From NCBI GenBank assembly GCA_943373175.1, contig CALSBM010000006.1, positions 1 through 64,000 on the forward strand: 64,000 nucleotides of DNA, read 5' to 3'. Under the pieces are notes generated by a model, which ran no database searches, was not told where the DNA came from, and worked only from the letters and a program-made list of their open reading frames with translations. The position numbers were made by a program, and so were the translations under genes. Positions 7,676 through 15,989 of the stretch are shown here, one piece after another (the stretch's first letter is position 1; every line of letters begins with the position of its first letter). The stretch comes from JAIXUI01 sp943373175 (GTDB lineage Bacteria; Bacteroidota; Bacteroidia; UBA7662; JAIXUI01).

Positions 7676-8926
7676 ATGGCGTCGTTGCTGATGTGTTACC
7701 GGCTCCGTCTGCTGACTGTCCTAATGCTGCTGGCTGCTTCTTGCAATAGACAACCTGTTTCACCCCCAACAACATCTCCTCGGCAGCCGCCGGTTATCAA
7801 CCAAAAACAACGGTGGATAACCGATTCCCTCCCGATGTCGGATTTGAAAAGCTTAAGGAAGTATTTCCGCAAACAGGCATTAGCTTCCGACTGGTACTCT
7901 GCAACAATGCGTTGTCTTGAAACAGCTCATTATCAAGTTCCGGAGTCCGAAAAAGGAATATTAGTTGAATTTCGACTTCCCGGTACCGATAGTTTAGCTC
8001 AATTAGAATGGCATCCAAATCCTTTTCACATACTTAAATGGCAGTTTCAACCCGGACCACCGGCGTTCACCCTCCACCGATTTCCAATGCGGATAATCCC
8101 TCGCTTGGTAGGAGGTAAAGTAGTTGAAGGCAGCTTGCTTCAAACGCTGGTAGGCCTCAGTCTTCCTCGCGATATGGTTCGCAAACTCTGCGATGCCTTC
8201 GATTGGTCAGTCGATTTTTTTGAACTTGAGCCTGAAGATGAGGTGCGTGTCCATGCCTTTGAGCGTCTTGCAGGAGATAGCACGATTGGCATTGATCGGC
8301 TCGACGGCGCGGTGATAGTTCAGGGCAAAGAGAAACACTATGCTTTTGCATGGCACTATCATGGACAATTGCACTATCTTAACGAAAAGGGAGAGTTTTT
8401 ACGAAGAAGGTTTCTGCGTTCTCCATTAGACTACGCTGAAATTTCTTCCGGCTTTAGCTACAGCCGCTTTCACCCCATCATGCATCGCTTTCAGCCACAC
8501 CTCGGCATCGACTATGTAGCACCTGTCGGTTCACCTGTACGTGCTGTTGCCGATGGTCGGGTTAAAGAATCTGGATTTAAAGGAGGGAACGGTTTGTATG
8601 TGAAGTTAGAACATGGGGAGCATGAAACGGGGTATTTGCATCTTAAGGCATTGGGCGAAGGCATAAACCCCGGTATGTACGTGCGGCAGGGGCAAGTTAT
8701 CGGCTACTTAGGGAGTTCTGGATTATCCACTGGCCCTCACCTATGTTTCCGTTATTGGAGAAATGGCAGTCCTGCCAACCCTGATCTTATCTCTTTCAAT
8801 GCCGGACCTGCACTTAAGCTTCCCGAACCGGAACTTAGCCGCTACCTTGAAACCATTGTTACACTTCGAAATCGTCTCGACGAGTTCCAGCCTGTTCCTG
8901 TGAACATTGACCCCATTGGGTTCTAA
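7676..8926 (+). CDS. M23/LytM peptidase lipoprotein with HxC active site
   Basis: Predicted lipoprotein of 416 residues (lipobox LAASC) with a C-terminal M23/LytM domain, the fold of peptidoglycan endopeptidases. The first zinc motif is present (HLGID, His275 and Asp279). The normal HxH motif reads GPHLCF, so the usual second-histidine zinc ligand is Cys357 while His355 remains. I recall similar H-x-C variants in Bacteroidota M23 proteins, so this may be a subfamily trait. It may keep activity with a Cys ligand, or act as a non-catalytic regulator of a wall hydrolase. The start lies 11 bases after the prenyl synthase stop, so the two are probably one transcript. Confidence 0.82.
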   Translation: MASLLMCYRLRLLTVLMLLAASCNRQPVSPPTTSPRQPPVINQKQRWITDSLPMSDLKSLRKYFRKQALASDWYSATMRCLETAHYQVPESEKGILVEFRLPGTDSLAQLEWHPNPFHILKWQFQPGPPAFTLHRFPMRIIPRLVGGKVVEGSLLQTLVGLSLPRDMVRKLCDAFDWSVDFFELEPEDEVRVHAFERLAGDSTIGIDRLDGAVIVQGKEKHYAFAWHYHGQLHYLNEKGEFLRRRFLRSPLDYAEISSGFSYSRFHPIMHRFQPHLGIDYVAPVGSPVRAVADGRVKESGFKGGNGLYVKLEHGEHETGYLHLKALGEGINPGMYVRQGQVIGYLGSSGLSTGPHLCFRYWRNGSPANPDLISFNAGPALKLPEPELSRYLETIVTLRNRLDEFQPVPVNIDPIGF

Positions 8927-9199
8927 CGATTATCTCCAACCAAGCCATTGTTGCCTGTGCAGATTATTGCTGAATGGCTCAACACCTGGCCAGCTTTAGG
9001 TTCACCTTTTAATCTGCATTAATTGAATTGTACGAATAGTGCATAGAAACCTCCTTTTTATGCTGATTAACCATTCCTTAGCTTATTGACTATTCCAGCC
9101 TCTTGGACTTATTTAACATCTTGTCTCCTTTTTGCAAAAATCCTATATTGTGTCCATAATCTCCATAAAGCTGATTAAACGCTGGGTCTATTTCAAAAA

Positions 9200-10597
9200 A
9201 TGTTATTATTTATAGTTTGCCTTACCGGAAGACATGCGCTTTCCATTGCCGATAGAATTAGATCAAGGGTTCAGTCCAGCAAAACTGATATTCGATTAAA
9301 CCCAAAGGATTGCCATGCAGAAATCATTTTCGGTGATGGCCCTCCTCAATCGAATCAAATAAAGAGAAAAGTACGATTTCTGCAAAAAAACGACCTTCCT
9401 CTTGTAAGTGAGGATTGTAGAATCTGGCCGGAAGAGCCTTCGATTGCCGATCAGCTTATCCTTTCCTGCATCGAGTCCATGTGTTTTGAGCATTTATGGA
9501 AAACTTCGGAAGAAGCGCGATTGAAAAGTGAAGAACGCTTTAGAACCACAATAATCAACAATTCGGATATTCTTACCTTGCTCGACCCTTCAGGAAAAGT
9601 ACTCTACCACAGCGCATCCATCAATCAGAAAATGGGGTATGTGGAAAACGAGCTGGAAGGAAAAAGCCTTTTTGAGGTTATTCACCCGGAAGATTTTCCC
9701 CGGATTATGGTCGAATTTGAGAATGCCTTGCACTTTGAGGGAATCAGCAAGAAAGTTGAATTCCGGTTTCGAAATAAAAATGGCGAATATTTATTTATTG
9801 AAGCAGTTGGAAACAACCAACTCAATAATCCATTAATGAGGGCTTTTGTCGTGCACTCCCACGATATTTCCGAAAGAAAGCGAGAAGAAGAAGAAAAAAA
9901 CAAGCTCATCCGTGAGCTTGCCCGCCAAAACAACGACCTCAGAAACTTTGCATACATCACTTCGCACAATCTTAAAACGCCCTTCTCCAACTTTCAGTCA
10001 ATTCTACCTTTTCTTCAACCCAACATACCGATACATCCTGAACTGCTCACTGGGTTAATCCATGCTTCTAATCAATTAGAAAGCACATTCGACGACTTGC
10101 TGCGCATTTTACTTGTTCGGGAAGGGCCTTCCATTCAAATTGAATCCGTGCAACTTGAACCTCTGCTAAGCTTTGTCCTGAAAAGGCTAAGTCCAGAAGT
10201 TCGGGAAGCGGATGCACAGATTCGTTTAGACATCCCTCCGGGGGCTAAAGTCCCCTTCTATGAGCCTTACCTAAGAGAAATATTAGAACAGTTAATCAGA
10301 AATGCCCTCATCTTCCGGCATCCCGGTAGAGTTGCAGAAGTGAAAATAAGCTTGAGGAAAGAAAAGGAAGAGTGGCACCTCCAGATTGCTGATAATGGGC
10401 TTGGGTTCGATTATGAAAAAGTAAAAGAGCGGGTCTTTGGATTTTATCAACGGTTTCATCGTTCCTCTAACGGAAAAGGCCTTGGGCTGTTTTTGTCACA
10501 AACTCACGCTTTAGCTTGTTTTTCCACTTTAGAATGCATTAGTAGAGAAGGCGTCGGCAGTATTTTCACCCTAAAAATCCCTGAGTTAGTCCAATAA
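9200..10597 (+). CDS. Orphan PAS-domain histidine kinase
   Basis: Sensor histidine kinase of 465 residues. An N-terminal region of about 110 residues is unrecognised, then comes a PAS domain with PAC end (about 115-228, ending in the HDISERKREEE linker). The H-box SHNLKTPFSNF follows (His256, the HNL[RK].P subtype common in Bacteroidota) and then an ATPase domain with EQLIRNALIF (N box), DNGLGFD and GKGLGLFLSQ. No transmembrane segment is evident apart from a short hydrophobic start, so it is probably cytoplasmic. No response regulator lies nearby. A possible start further in cannot be excluded, because the first 100 residues have no known domain. Confidence 0.82.
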   Translation: MLLFIVCLTGRHALSIADRIRSRVQSSKTDIRLNPKDCHAEIIFGDGPPQSNQIKRKVRFLQKNDLPLVSEDCRIWPEEPSIADQLILSCIESMCFEHLWKTSEEARLKSEERFRTTIINNSDILTLLDPSGKVLYHSASINQKMGYVENELEGKSLFEVIHPEDFPRIMVEFENALHFEGISKKVEFRFRNKNGEYLFIEAVGNNQLNNPLMRAFVVHSHDISERKREEEEKNKLIRELARQNNDLRNFAYITSHNLKTPFSNFQSILPFLQPNIPIHPELLTGLIHASNQLESTFDDLLRILLVREGPSIQIESVQLEPLLSFVLKRLSPEVREADAQIRLDIPPGAKVPFYEPYLREILEQLIRNALIFRHPGRVAEVKISLRKEKEEWHLQIADNGLGFDYEKVKERVFGFYQRFHRSSNGKGLGLFLSQTHALACFSTLECISREGVGSIFTLKIPELVQ

Positions 10598-10613
10598 CAA
10601 ACTGGGAGTACCC

Positions 10614-10646
10614 AAAAACGCCCCGAAAGATTAATCTCCGAGGCGT
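10614..10646 (-). terminator. Intrinsic terminator for minus-strand barrel gene
   Basis: On the minus strand ACGCCTCGG...CGGGGCGT forms a hairpin (stem arms 10642-10646 and 10618-10622, plus inner pairs), followed by a run of five T (10614-10618 as A on plus). It lies 29 bases past the stop of the gene at 10675. Confidence 0.65.
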
Positions 10647-10674
10647 ATAAAGGTTTATTATATGTTAATCGAAA

Positions 10675-11385
10675 CTAAAGCACCAACTGTACGCCAATAG
10701 ACCAAGGCGTAACTTGTAAACCCGGCGAATTAAAAAGAGGAACTAAGCTGTACATCATGCTAACTCCTATTTTGTTGATGCCCAAACGGGCATGCAAGGC
10801 TGCTCTGAAAGTATTGACATTTTTTAAATCTGCACTTCCTTTCACTTTTACTGTTTCACCACTTTCAAAAACCGTCTTTTTCATCGCATCAAGGTTGAGG
10901 TTCAATGTTGCCCCAATTGCCGCCTTGAATACAGTTTTCCGTTTGCCTACCTTTTTTGATGTATAGCGAAACTCTATTGGAATATCTAAGGTGGTAATCA
11001 CCAGCTTGTTTTTAGCAATTGTAGTGTCAAGATCACCCTTAGAAAACGCTGTTGCAACATCATTCGAGCTTCCCCACCACGAATAGTCTTGAAAATAGTT
11101 TCGAGACGAAAGTCCGATGCCTTCTGAAATAGAAAAATTGGACTTTCCCAATCGCTGATTGAAGTAAAATGCCAGAGAAATACCACCAGAACGATACGAC
11201 AGGTTCATATTAGCAGGAGCATCTGCCAACATGTCCAAGTTGTATCCAAATGTGAAGACATCGAGACTCGACTTCTTTTTACTCAGGTTATAGGATTTAA
11301 TCGCATCATCTGCTGTAGGCCCCTGAGCCAGAGAAGAGTAGGAAAAACTGGCCAGACAAACCAGCACAAAAAGTAAACGACGCAT
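10675..11385 (-). CDS. Outer-membrane beta-barrel-like protein
   Basis: Exported protein of 236 residues with a signal peptide (MRRLLFVLVCLASFSYSSLAQ). I use the MRRL start; an ATG two codons upstream is equally possible. Alternating hydrophobic/aromatic strands (LDVFTFGYNLDML, GGISLAFYFNQRLG) and a hydrophobic C-terminal strand (WSIGVQLVL) suggest a small outer-membrane barrel of the Bacteroidota OmpA/PorT-like type. The substrate or role is not apparent. It is divergent from the gene at 11426 and has its own terminator. Confidence 0.55.
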   Translation of the reverse strand: MRRLLFVLVCLASFSYSSLAQGPTADDAIKSYNLSKKKSSLDVFTFGYNLDMLADAPANMNLSYRSGGISLAFYFNQRLGKSNFSISEGIGLSSRNYFQDYSWWGSSNDVATAFSKGDLDTTIAKNKLVITTLDIPIEFRYTSKKVGKRKTVFKAAIGATLNLNLDAMKKTVFESGETVKVKGSADLKNVNTFRAALHARLGINKIGVSMMYSLVPLFNSPGLQVTPWSIGVQLVL

Positions 11386-11425
11386 AAGCATTATTTTCGC
11401 GGTTCAAGTTACGCATCTTTGAACA

Positions 11426-11989
11426 GTGAAATCGCATTGGTATTGCAGGAGCTTCATCATAATCCTTCATTTATATCTGGGTTCTGCGGCAGGTATTAGC
11501 GCTCAACGTCTTCCGGTATTTGTGCACCTAACGGGCGACACGCTTCGAATAAAAGAAGGCGACAGAATGCAAATCCGTTTTTCCGGAATAAAAGGATTTC
11601 CTGTAACAGCTGATGGTCCTGTTGCGGGAATTACAGATTCTACGCTCTGGTTAGGCGACCCATTTCCTTTTCTTAGAGCTGAACCAGTTTTCTTAGACCG
11701 TTTTGGGTTTGTTTCTGCTCCAATTCCGATAAATCAGATTACCGGTTTCAGAAAAATCACTAAAGGCAAACAGTGGGCGCATCTGGGAATCCAAGCTGCA
11801 ATGGCAGGAAGCAGTCTTTACCTGATATTCAGCCAAAGCCCTGCTTCTACTGCATTGCGCGAGAACCCGTGGGCCAGCGTGGGAGTTTCTTTAGGCACCG
11901 CCCTCTTGAGCGTTGGCATAAAAAGACTGTTTTTCCCACGAAAAGTACCGGCCAACATAAAGTCCGGTGAGTACCGGATTGTTCCGTAA
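11426..11989 (+). CDS. Hypothetical membrane-associated protein
   Basis: Protein of 187 residues that I do not recognise. It starts with GTG at 11426; a -7-like CATCTTTG at 11414-11421 lies directly before it, which supports this start. The N-terminus is a likely signal peptide or anchor (FIIILHLYLGSAAGISAQ). A beta-rich middle part follows (DTLRIKEGDRMQIRFSG), then two hydrophobic segments (AHLGIQAAMAGSSLYLIF and WASVGVSLGTALLSVGI) before a short basic tail. The order of soluble part, then hairpin-like membrane segments, suggests an envelope protein. It is divergent from the barrel gene and convergent with the VOC gene. Confidence 0.5.
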   Translation: MKSHWYCRSFIIILHLYLGSAAGISAQRLPVFVHLTGDTLRIKEGDRMQIRFSGIKGFPVTADGPVAGITDSTLWLGDPFPFLRAEPVFLDRFGFVSAPIPINQITGFRKITKGKQWAHLGIQAAMAGSSLYLIFSQSPASTALRENPWASVGVSLGTALLSVGIKRLFFPRKVPANIKSGEYRIVP

Positions 11990-12003
11990 GTCTCCGCTTT
12001 CGG

Positions 12004-12390
12004 CTATTGGCCTGAATGGACTCCTACCAGATTGCCTTCTGTGTCACGGAAAAACGCCATATATCCTGTTTCCTCATCAATAAACGTTTTAGTCATAGCA
12101 ATTTCTCCTCCGGCATTTTCAATCCGATCCAATACTACTTGCAAGTCAGGGTTTCCATTAAGATAAATCAGACTTCCTCGATCCGAAGGGTAATGGTATT
12201 CGCTTTTTACTAAAGCGCCTCCGCTTTTAGGACTCTGCGATGGGAACATCACCATCGTCATACCCATCATCTCCAAGGGCTGCATGGTGATGTCAAAAAC
12301 AGTTTCGTAGAAGGCACGAGCACGGTCAATATCCGTTATCGGAATTTCAAACCAGTTGAGCGCGTTGGTGTTTTCATTTAACTTTTCCAT
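12004..12390 (-). CDS. VOC-family (glyoxalase-like) protein
   Basis: Protein of 128 residues in the vicinal oxygen chelate family. I start at the ATG at 12390 (MEKLNENTNALNWFEIP), where the domain begins; the open frame runs further upstream without homology. Typical elements are NWFEIPITDIDRARAFYETVF at the first beta-alpha unit, GGALVKSEYHYPS in the middle, and MAFFRDTEGNLVGVHS at the end. Metal-binding proteins of this fold include glyoxalases and antibiotic-binding proteins; the substrate here is unknown. Transcribed opposite to its upstream neighbour, and possibly with selO, which ends about 100 bases before it. Confidence 0.8.
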   Translation of the reverse strand: MEKLNENTNALNWFEIPITDIDRARAFYETVFDITMQPLEMMGMTMVMFPSQSPKSGGALVKSEYHYPSDRGSLIYLNGNPDLQVVLDRIENAGGEIAMTKTFIDEETGYMAFFRDTEGNLVGVHSGQ

Positions 12391-12487
12391 GGTGTTGTTT
12401 TGATAAATAAAAATAGAAATAGCCCAACTTTTCCTCGAATGCACTCGATGAATTAATGAAATGAAAACATATCAGATAGGCAAATCA

Positions 12488-13975
12488 CTATGTGCCACAA
12501 AAAGTGCAATAATCACCCTCTCCGTCTGCTGGAGGCAACATATAGGAATCGTAACCTTCTTGTTGCTTATAGGGCGATTGCAATAATTCCTGAAGCATCA
12601 TAAAGCGCGACCACTCGTTGCGTTCCGAAGCATCGGCCAATGCTTCTTCCACCCGCTCATTTCTTGGAATGTACACGGGATTTGCCTTTTTCATACGTGT
12701 TTGTGTTTCTACAAGGCTATTTTCATTTGAACCACGCCTTTCTTTCCATAGTACTTTCCATTGTTGAAATGCATCCGACGCGGGTTGTTCTGGAACCCTA
12801 ACACCAGTTAACATCAGGAAGGTATTGGTATAATCCCGGCCTTCTCGCTCCATCAACGCCAATAAATCGTCAACCATTGCCACATCCGCAGCCTCTTTTC
12901 CCGGAAGACCTAGCTTTATCCGCATCATATCAATCCAAGCCGCTTCATACATTTTAGGGAGTGCATTTACCTCCGCTTGAGCCAGCTCAATCGCTTGGGG
13001 TTTATCTGAATCCAACATGGGCAGCAACGCGGATGCTAAACATGCCAGATTCCACTGCATGATGTAGGGCTGATTGCCGAAAGCATACCGTCCTTGTGTG
13101 TCGATAGAACTGAAAACCGTTCCTGGAGAGTATGCATTCATAAAAGCACAAGGGCCATAGTCGAGGGAGATGCCCGCCAGGCTCATGTTATCGGTGTTCA
13201 TAACTCCATGGATAAAGCCAACCCGCATCCAATGCACCATAAGCGTCACCTGCTTTTCTATCACTTTTCTCAGAAGCTCTAAAGCAGGATTTTCTGCATT
13301 CAGCAATTCTGAATAATGCCGTTTGATGGTATAATCCACCACCTTTTTCAATTCCTCGACTCCAAGTAAATGTCCGGCATACTCCAATGTGCCTACCCGA
13401 AGATGACTTTCAGCCACTCTTCCTAACACCGCACCAGGAAGCAACTGTTCCCTTCTCACTGCCTCACCGGTTGCTACCACCGACAAACTTCTGCTTCCCG
13501 GAATTCCGAGGGCATGGATTGCTTCCGAAATCAAGTATTCCCTCAACATCGCACTCAAAGTGGCTTTGCCGTCGCCACGCCTGGACCATGCAGTAGGCCC
13601 TGAGCCTTTGAGTTGCAAATCCGCCAGTTTTCCTTGCGGGAGTTGCACTTCGCCAAGCAACAACGCTCTTCCATCACCAAGCTTATTGAACTGACCAAAT
13701 TGGTGTCCGGCATACGCTTGAGAAATAGGGTTACTTCCGGGTAGAAGTTGTTGGCCGGATAACACCGAAGCCCAAGCATCTGAAGACCATGAAGAACCTG
13801 CTTGAAGCATGCCGAGTTCCAGAGCAAGCGGCTCGTTAAACAACAATAACCTCGGTGATCGGAATGAAGAGGCACGTTCTTCGGTAAAAAACGCCTTTCC
13901 CAGCGAGTGGTAATCTTGTTGAAGTTCAAATCCTGGCTTCAACCCCAGCGCGTGAATATCTAAATCTCTCATCAA
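12488..13975 (-). CDS. selO: SelO/YdiU family protein adenylyltransferase
   Basis: Full-length SelO-type pseudokinase of 495 residues. Members transfer AMP to Ser, Thr or Tyr of target proteins and link to redox stress. Recognisable blocks are QAYAGHQFGQF, LGDGRALLLGE, LQLKGSGPTAWSRRGDGKA, SEAIHALGIPGSRSL and HGVMNTDNMSLAG, followed by LDYGPCAFM. The extreme C-terminus, YCTFCGT, has Cys where eukaryotic SelO has selenocysteine, as usual for bacteria. Start at 13975 (MMRDLDI), with a second ATG one codon in. It is upstream of the VOC gene on the same strand. Confidence 0.92.
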   Translation of the reverse strand: MMRDLDIHALGLKPGFELQQDYHSLGKAFFTEERASSFRSPRLLLFNEPLALELGMLQAGSSWSSDAWASVLSGQQLLPGSNPISQAYAGHQFGQFNKLGDGRALLLGEVQLPQGKLADLQLKGSGPTAWSRRGDGKATLSAMLREYLISEAIHALGIPGSRSLSVVATGEAVRREQLLPGAVLGRVAESHLRVGTLEYAGHLLGVEELKKVVDYTIKRHYSELLNAENPALELLRKVIEKQVTLMVHWMRVGFIHGVMNTDNMSLAGISLDYGPCAFMNAYSPGTVFSSIDTQGRYAFGNQPYIMQWNLACLASALLPMLDSDKPQAIELAQAEVNALPKMYEAAWIDMMRIKLGLPGKEAADVAMVDDLLALMEREGRDYTNTFLMLTGVRVPEQPASDAFQQWKVLWKERRGSNENSLVETQTRMKKANPVYIPRNERVEEALADASERNEWSRFMMLQELLQSPYKQQEGYDSYMLPPADGEGDYCTFCGT

Positions 13976-14244
13976 ACCGTTGCAATAAGTACCTCATTAA
14001 ACCTTAAGCAAAGGAAAATGTTCCCAATTGCCCCAATCGCTGGAGAAGGTGAGCAGGGGGATAACATTTGGGATGCTCTGTTTGACAGTGTGGAGGTGCA
14101 ATTTGGGGCGGTTATCAATCGATTATAAACACCGCTTTGAAATTTCCATAAATCCTAGCTCCACACATGAATCGATTCATTTCGGGAAAACAGAGAAGGC
14201 CAATTCGATTGTAGCGTTCATAATCTACAAGGATAACTGATAAG

Positions 14245-14286
14245 GCCACGCGAGGAAACCGTATCGCTTTAGTTGAATTGCGTGGC
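14245..14286. repeat. Hairpin repeat, copy A
   Basis: GCCACGC (14245-14251) pairs with GCGTGGC (14280-14286). The 28-base loop begins GAGGAAA and ends TCGCTTTAGTTGAATT. The loop matches the loop of the hairpin at 14402-14457, while the stem sequence is different. Confidence 0.65.
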
Positions 14287-14384
14287 GGATTTATATACTC
14301 TGTGTATGTTATGAGCGAAGTTTAACACGATGGTATAGTTCAATAAAAAATAGCCATGGGTAAAAAGCCTGCGTGAGGGACCCG

Positions 14385-14536
14385 TGGGCGTGCGAAGCAC
14401 GGTACAGCCGGGAAGTGAGGTAAAAGGGTTTCGCTAAAGTTGAATTCCCGGCTGTACGGAACCCCAAAGGAGGCCCGACCCCGGCCAACTAACAAGCAAT
14501 GAGTTATTCTTGTATAGCAGGCCGGGGGCACGCCCA
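14385..14536. repeat. 152-nt multi-stem structured element
   Basis: Three nested pairings are visible. TGGGCGTGC (14385-14393) pairs with 14528-14536. GTACAGCCGGGAA (14402-14414) pairs with 14445-14457. CCCCGGCC (14479-14486) pairs with 14520-14527. Together they make a three-way junction. An alternative hairpin CGTGC-GAA-GCACG (14389-14401) would compete with the outer stem. The element ends 11 bases from the stop of the LamG gene, so it would lie in that gene's 3' region. It may be a mobile palindromic repeat or a structured RNA. Confidence 0.65.
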
Positions 14537-14547
14537 AAAAAAATCTA

Positions 14548-15780
14548 TTATTGCTTAGCTACTTTAAGCTGATAAAGTGCCGCGTTCGTTTGAAGTCGCA
14601 ACATATAAACACCGTTGGTCCAGTTACGGGTTTCTAAGCGATGATTAAGGTTTCCGTTGAGGATAACGCGTTCAACAAGGCGACCATCAAGACTAAACAC
14701 TTCAAGAGTTCCGGCTTCTGGCAACTCTAATTGTAGGCTTTCGGAGAAAGGCACCGGCCAAGCTTGAAGGTTTTGCCCTCCGAGGTTTTGACTGGCAACG
14801 GTGGTGATTTGTACTGGGAGCGATTGAGATTTACACCCTACCGAATCGGTAATTTCAGCGAGATAAGTGCCGTTTTGTGTTGCGACATATTGCTGTTGGG
14901 TAGCTCCCTGAATTGGTGCTCCGTTTCTATACCATTGGTTTCCTGTTGCATAGCTGGAAGTAAGTGTGAACCAGTTGGAAACCGTAACTATTGGAGCAGG
15001 TGGAAGCTGGATGCTAAAAGGAACACTTACATCCCAATTAGCCGAAACAAGGTTGACGGGTTGGGAGTTACCGGAAACATCGTAGGTGGTAGTTCCGGAA
15101 TTCTCATTAAATCGCCAGTAACCGCCGAGTCCTTGAACTGAAAGACTATCGAGCTCGCGGGACATGTTCGCGGTGATTTCGCTACCGTCGAGCGCTCGAG
15201 TCCAGATACGGACTTCGTCGATAAGTCCGTTGAAATAACGCCGAGCAGATTGGGAAGGGTCAGCCAATCTGCCGATGCTCATGGGATAAGCGTTTGGGCT
15301 GTTGGCAATGGTTCCGGCAAAAGCCGAAGCGGCAACCTGAACTCCATTGAGGTATAATTTGAGGCTGTCGCCATTGAAAGTAGCGGCCACATGTTGCCAA
15401 ACGCCGAGGCTCAATACATTGGTACCAGTCAATACTTCTCTCCAATTGCCGGTTGTGGCTCCAGTGGTGGTTCCTGCTATGTTGAACGACAATATACCGT
15501 TTCCGCCACAACGTAAAACAAAGCCTTGTTGGCCACCTGCACTCCAACCATGGTTGCAAACAATGGAACCATTGTCTTTGGTAGTTGCAAATGCGGCAGG
15601 TCGAATCCAAGCTTCAACCGTAATGGCATTAGAGGGATTACAATTAGCTTCTGACGTAAGCTCTGCATATCCATTAGTTCCGTTAACGGACAAAGAACTT
15701 GTATTTGGTCTGCAAGGTTGGGCTTGTACAAGAGTGGCAATGCCCAATAGGACCGCAATGGCAAGTAGATGTTTCCTCAT
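14548..15780 (-). CDS. LamG-domain protein with T9SS sorting domain
   Basis: Secreted protein of 410 residues. The start at 15780 gives a signal peptide (MRKHLLAIAVLLGIATLVQAQ); upstream open frame lacks one. Residues about 20-245 form a concanavalin-like LamG domain (VEAWIRPAAF, WQHVAATFNGDSLKLYLNG, NGLIDEVRIWTRAL). An Ig-like segment follows with QWYRNGAPIQGATQQQY. The last 75 residues are a T9SS type A sorting domain (LQAWPVPFSESLQLELPEAG, ending GVYMLRLQTNAALYQLKVAKQ). It should be exported across the outer membrane by T9SS and probably binds carbohydrate or matrix. Transcribed with its own upstream region after the terminator at 15941. Confidence 0.85.
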   Translation of the reverse strand: MRKHLLAIAVLLGIATLVQAQPCRPNTSSLSVNGTNGYAELTSEANCNPSNAITVEAWIRPAAFATTKDNGSIVCNHGWSAGGQQGFVLRCGGNGILSFNIAGTTTGATTGNWREVLTGTNVLSLGVWQHVAATFNGDSLKLYLNGVQVAASAFAGTIANSPNAYPMSIGRLADPSQSARRYFNGLIDEVRIWTRALDGSEITANMSRELDSLSVQGLGGYWRFNENSGTTTYDVSGNSQPVNLVSANWDVSVPFSIQLPPAPIVTVSNWFTLTSSYATGNQWYRNGAPIQGATQQQYVATQNGTYLAEITDSVGCKSQSLPVQITTVASQNLGGQNLQAWPVPFSESLQLELPEAGTLEVFSLDGRLVERVILNGNLNHRLETRNWTNGVYMLRLQTNAALYQLKVAKQ

Positions 15781-15940
15781 ATTCTGAATGTTGCAGGAAT
15801 TTAAGAAGGAATTTTGACACCAGCATCTAAATGGCTTCACATTGACAAAGATTAAGGTTAACATTAAAAACAAAACGAGCCAGTTTAATGGGTAATAAAC
15901 GAAGCAGGATGTGTTTTAGAGCTCTTGCGGTTAGTACGCA

Positions 15941-15966
15941 AAAAGGCCCTCCGAAGAGGGCCTTTT
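15941..15966. terminator. Bidirectional intrinsic terminator
   Basis: AAAAGGCCCTC (15941-15951), loop CGAA, then its exact complement to 15966. Tracts of T flank the stem on both strands. On the minus strand it lies 24 bases past the stop of the T9SS gene at 15990. Confidence 0.85.
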
Positions 15967-15989
15967 CTGTTTCAATATCGAAGTATGAA

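Larger units (their letters stand above)
13976..14547. other. Intergenic stretch with structured repeat elements
   Basis: About 570 bases without a credible gene; short open frames at 14028-14240 and 14340-14537 lie within or next to repeat structure and are not called. The second half holds a 44-nt hairpin (14244-14287) and a 152-nt multi-stem element (14385-14536). Confidence 0.65.

Noticed and set aside
14028..14537. Short open frames (plus 14028-14240, minus 14340-14537)
   Set aside because: They lie in or beside palindromic repeats, lack start context and motifs, and are explained by the structured DNA.
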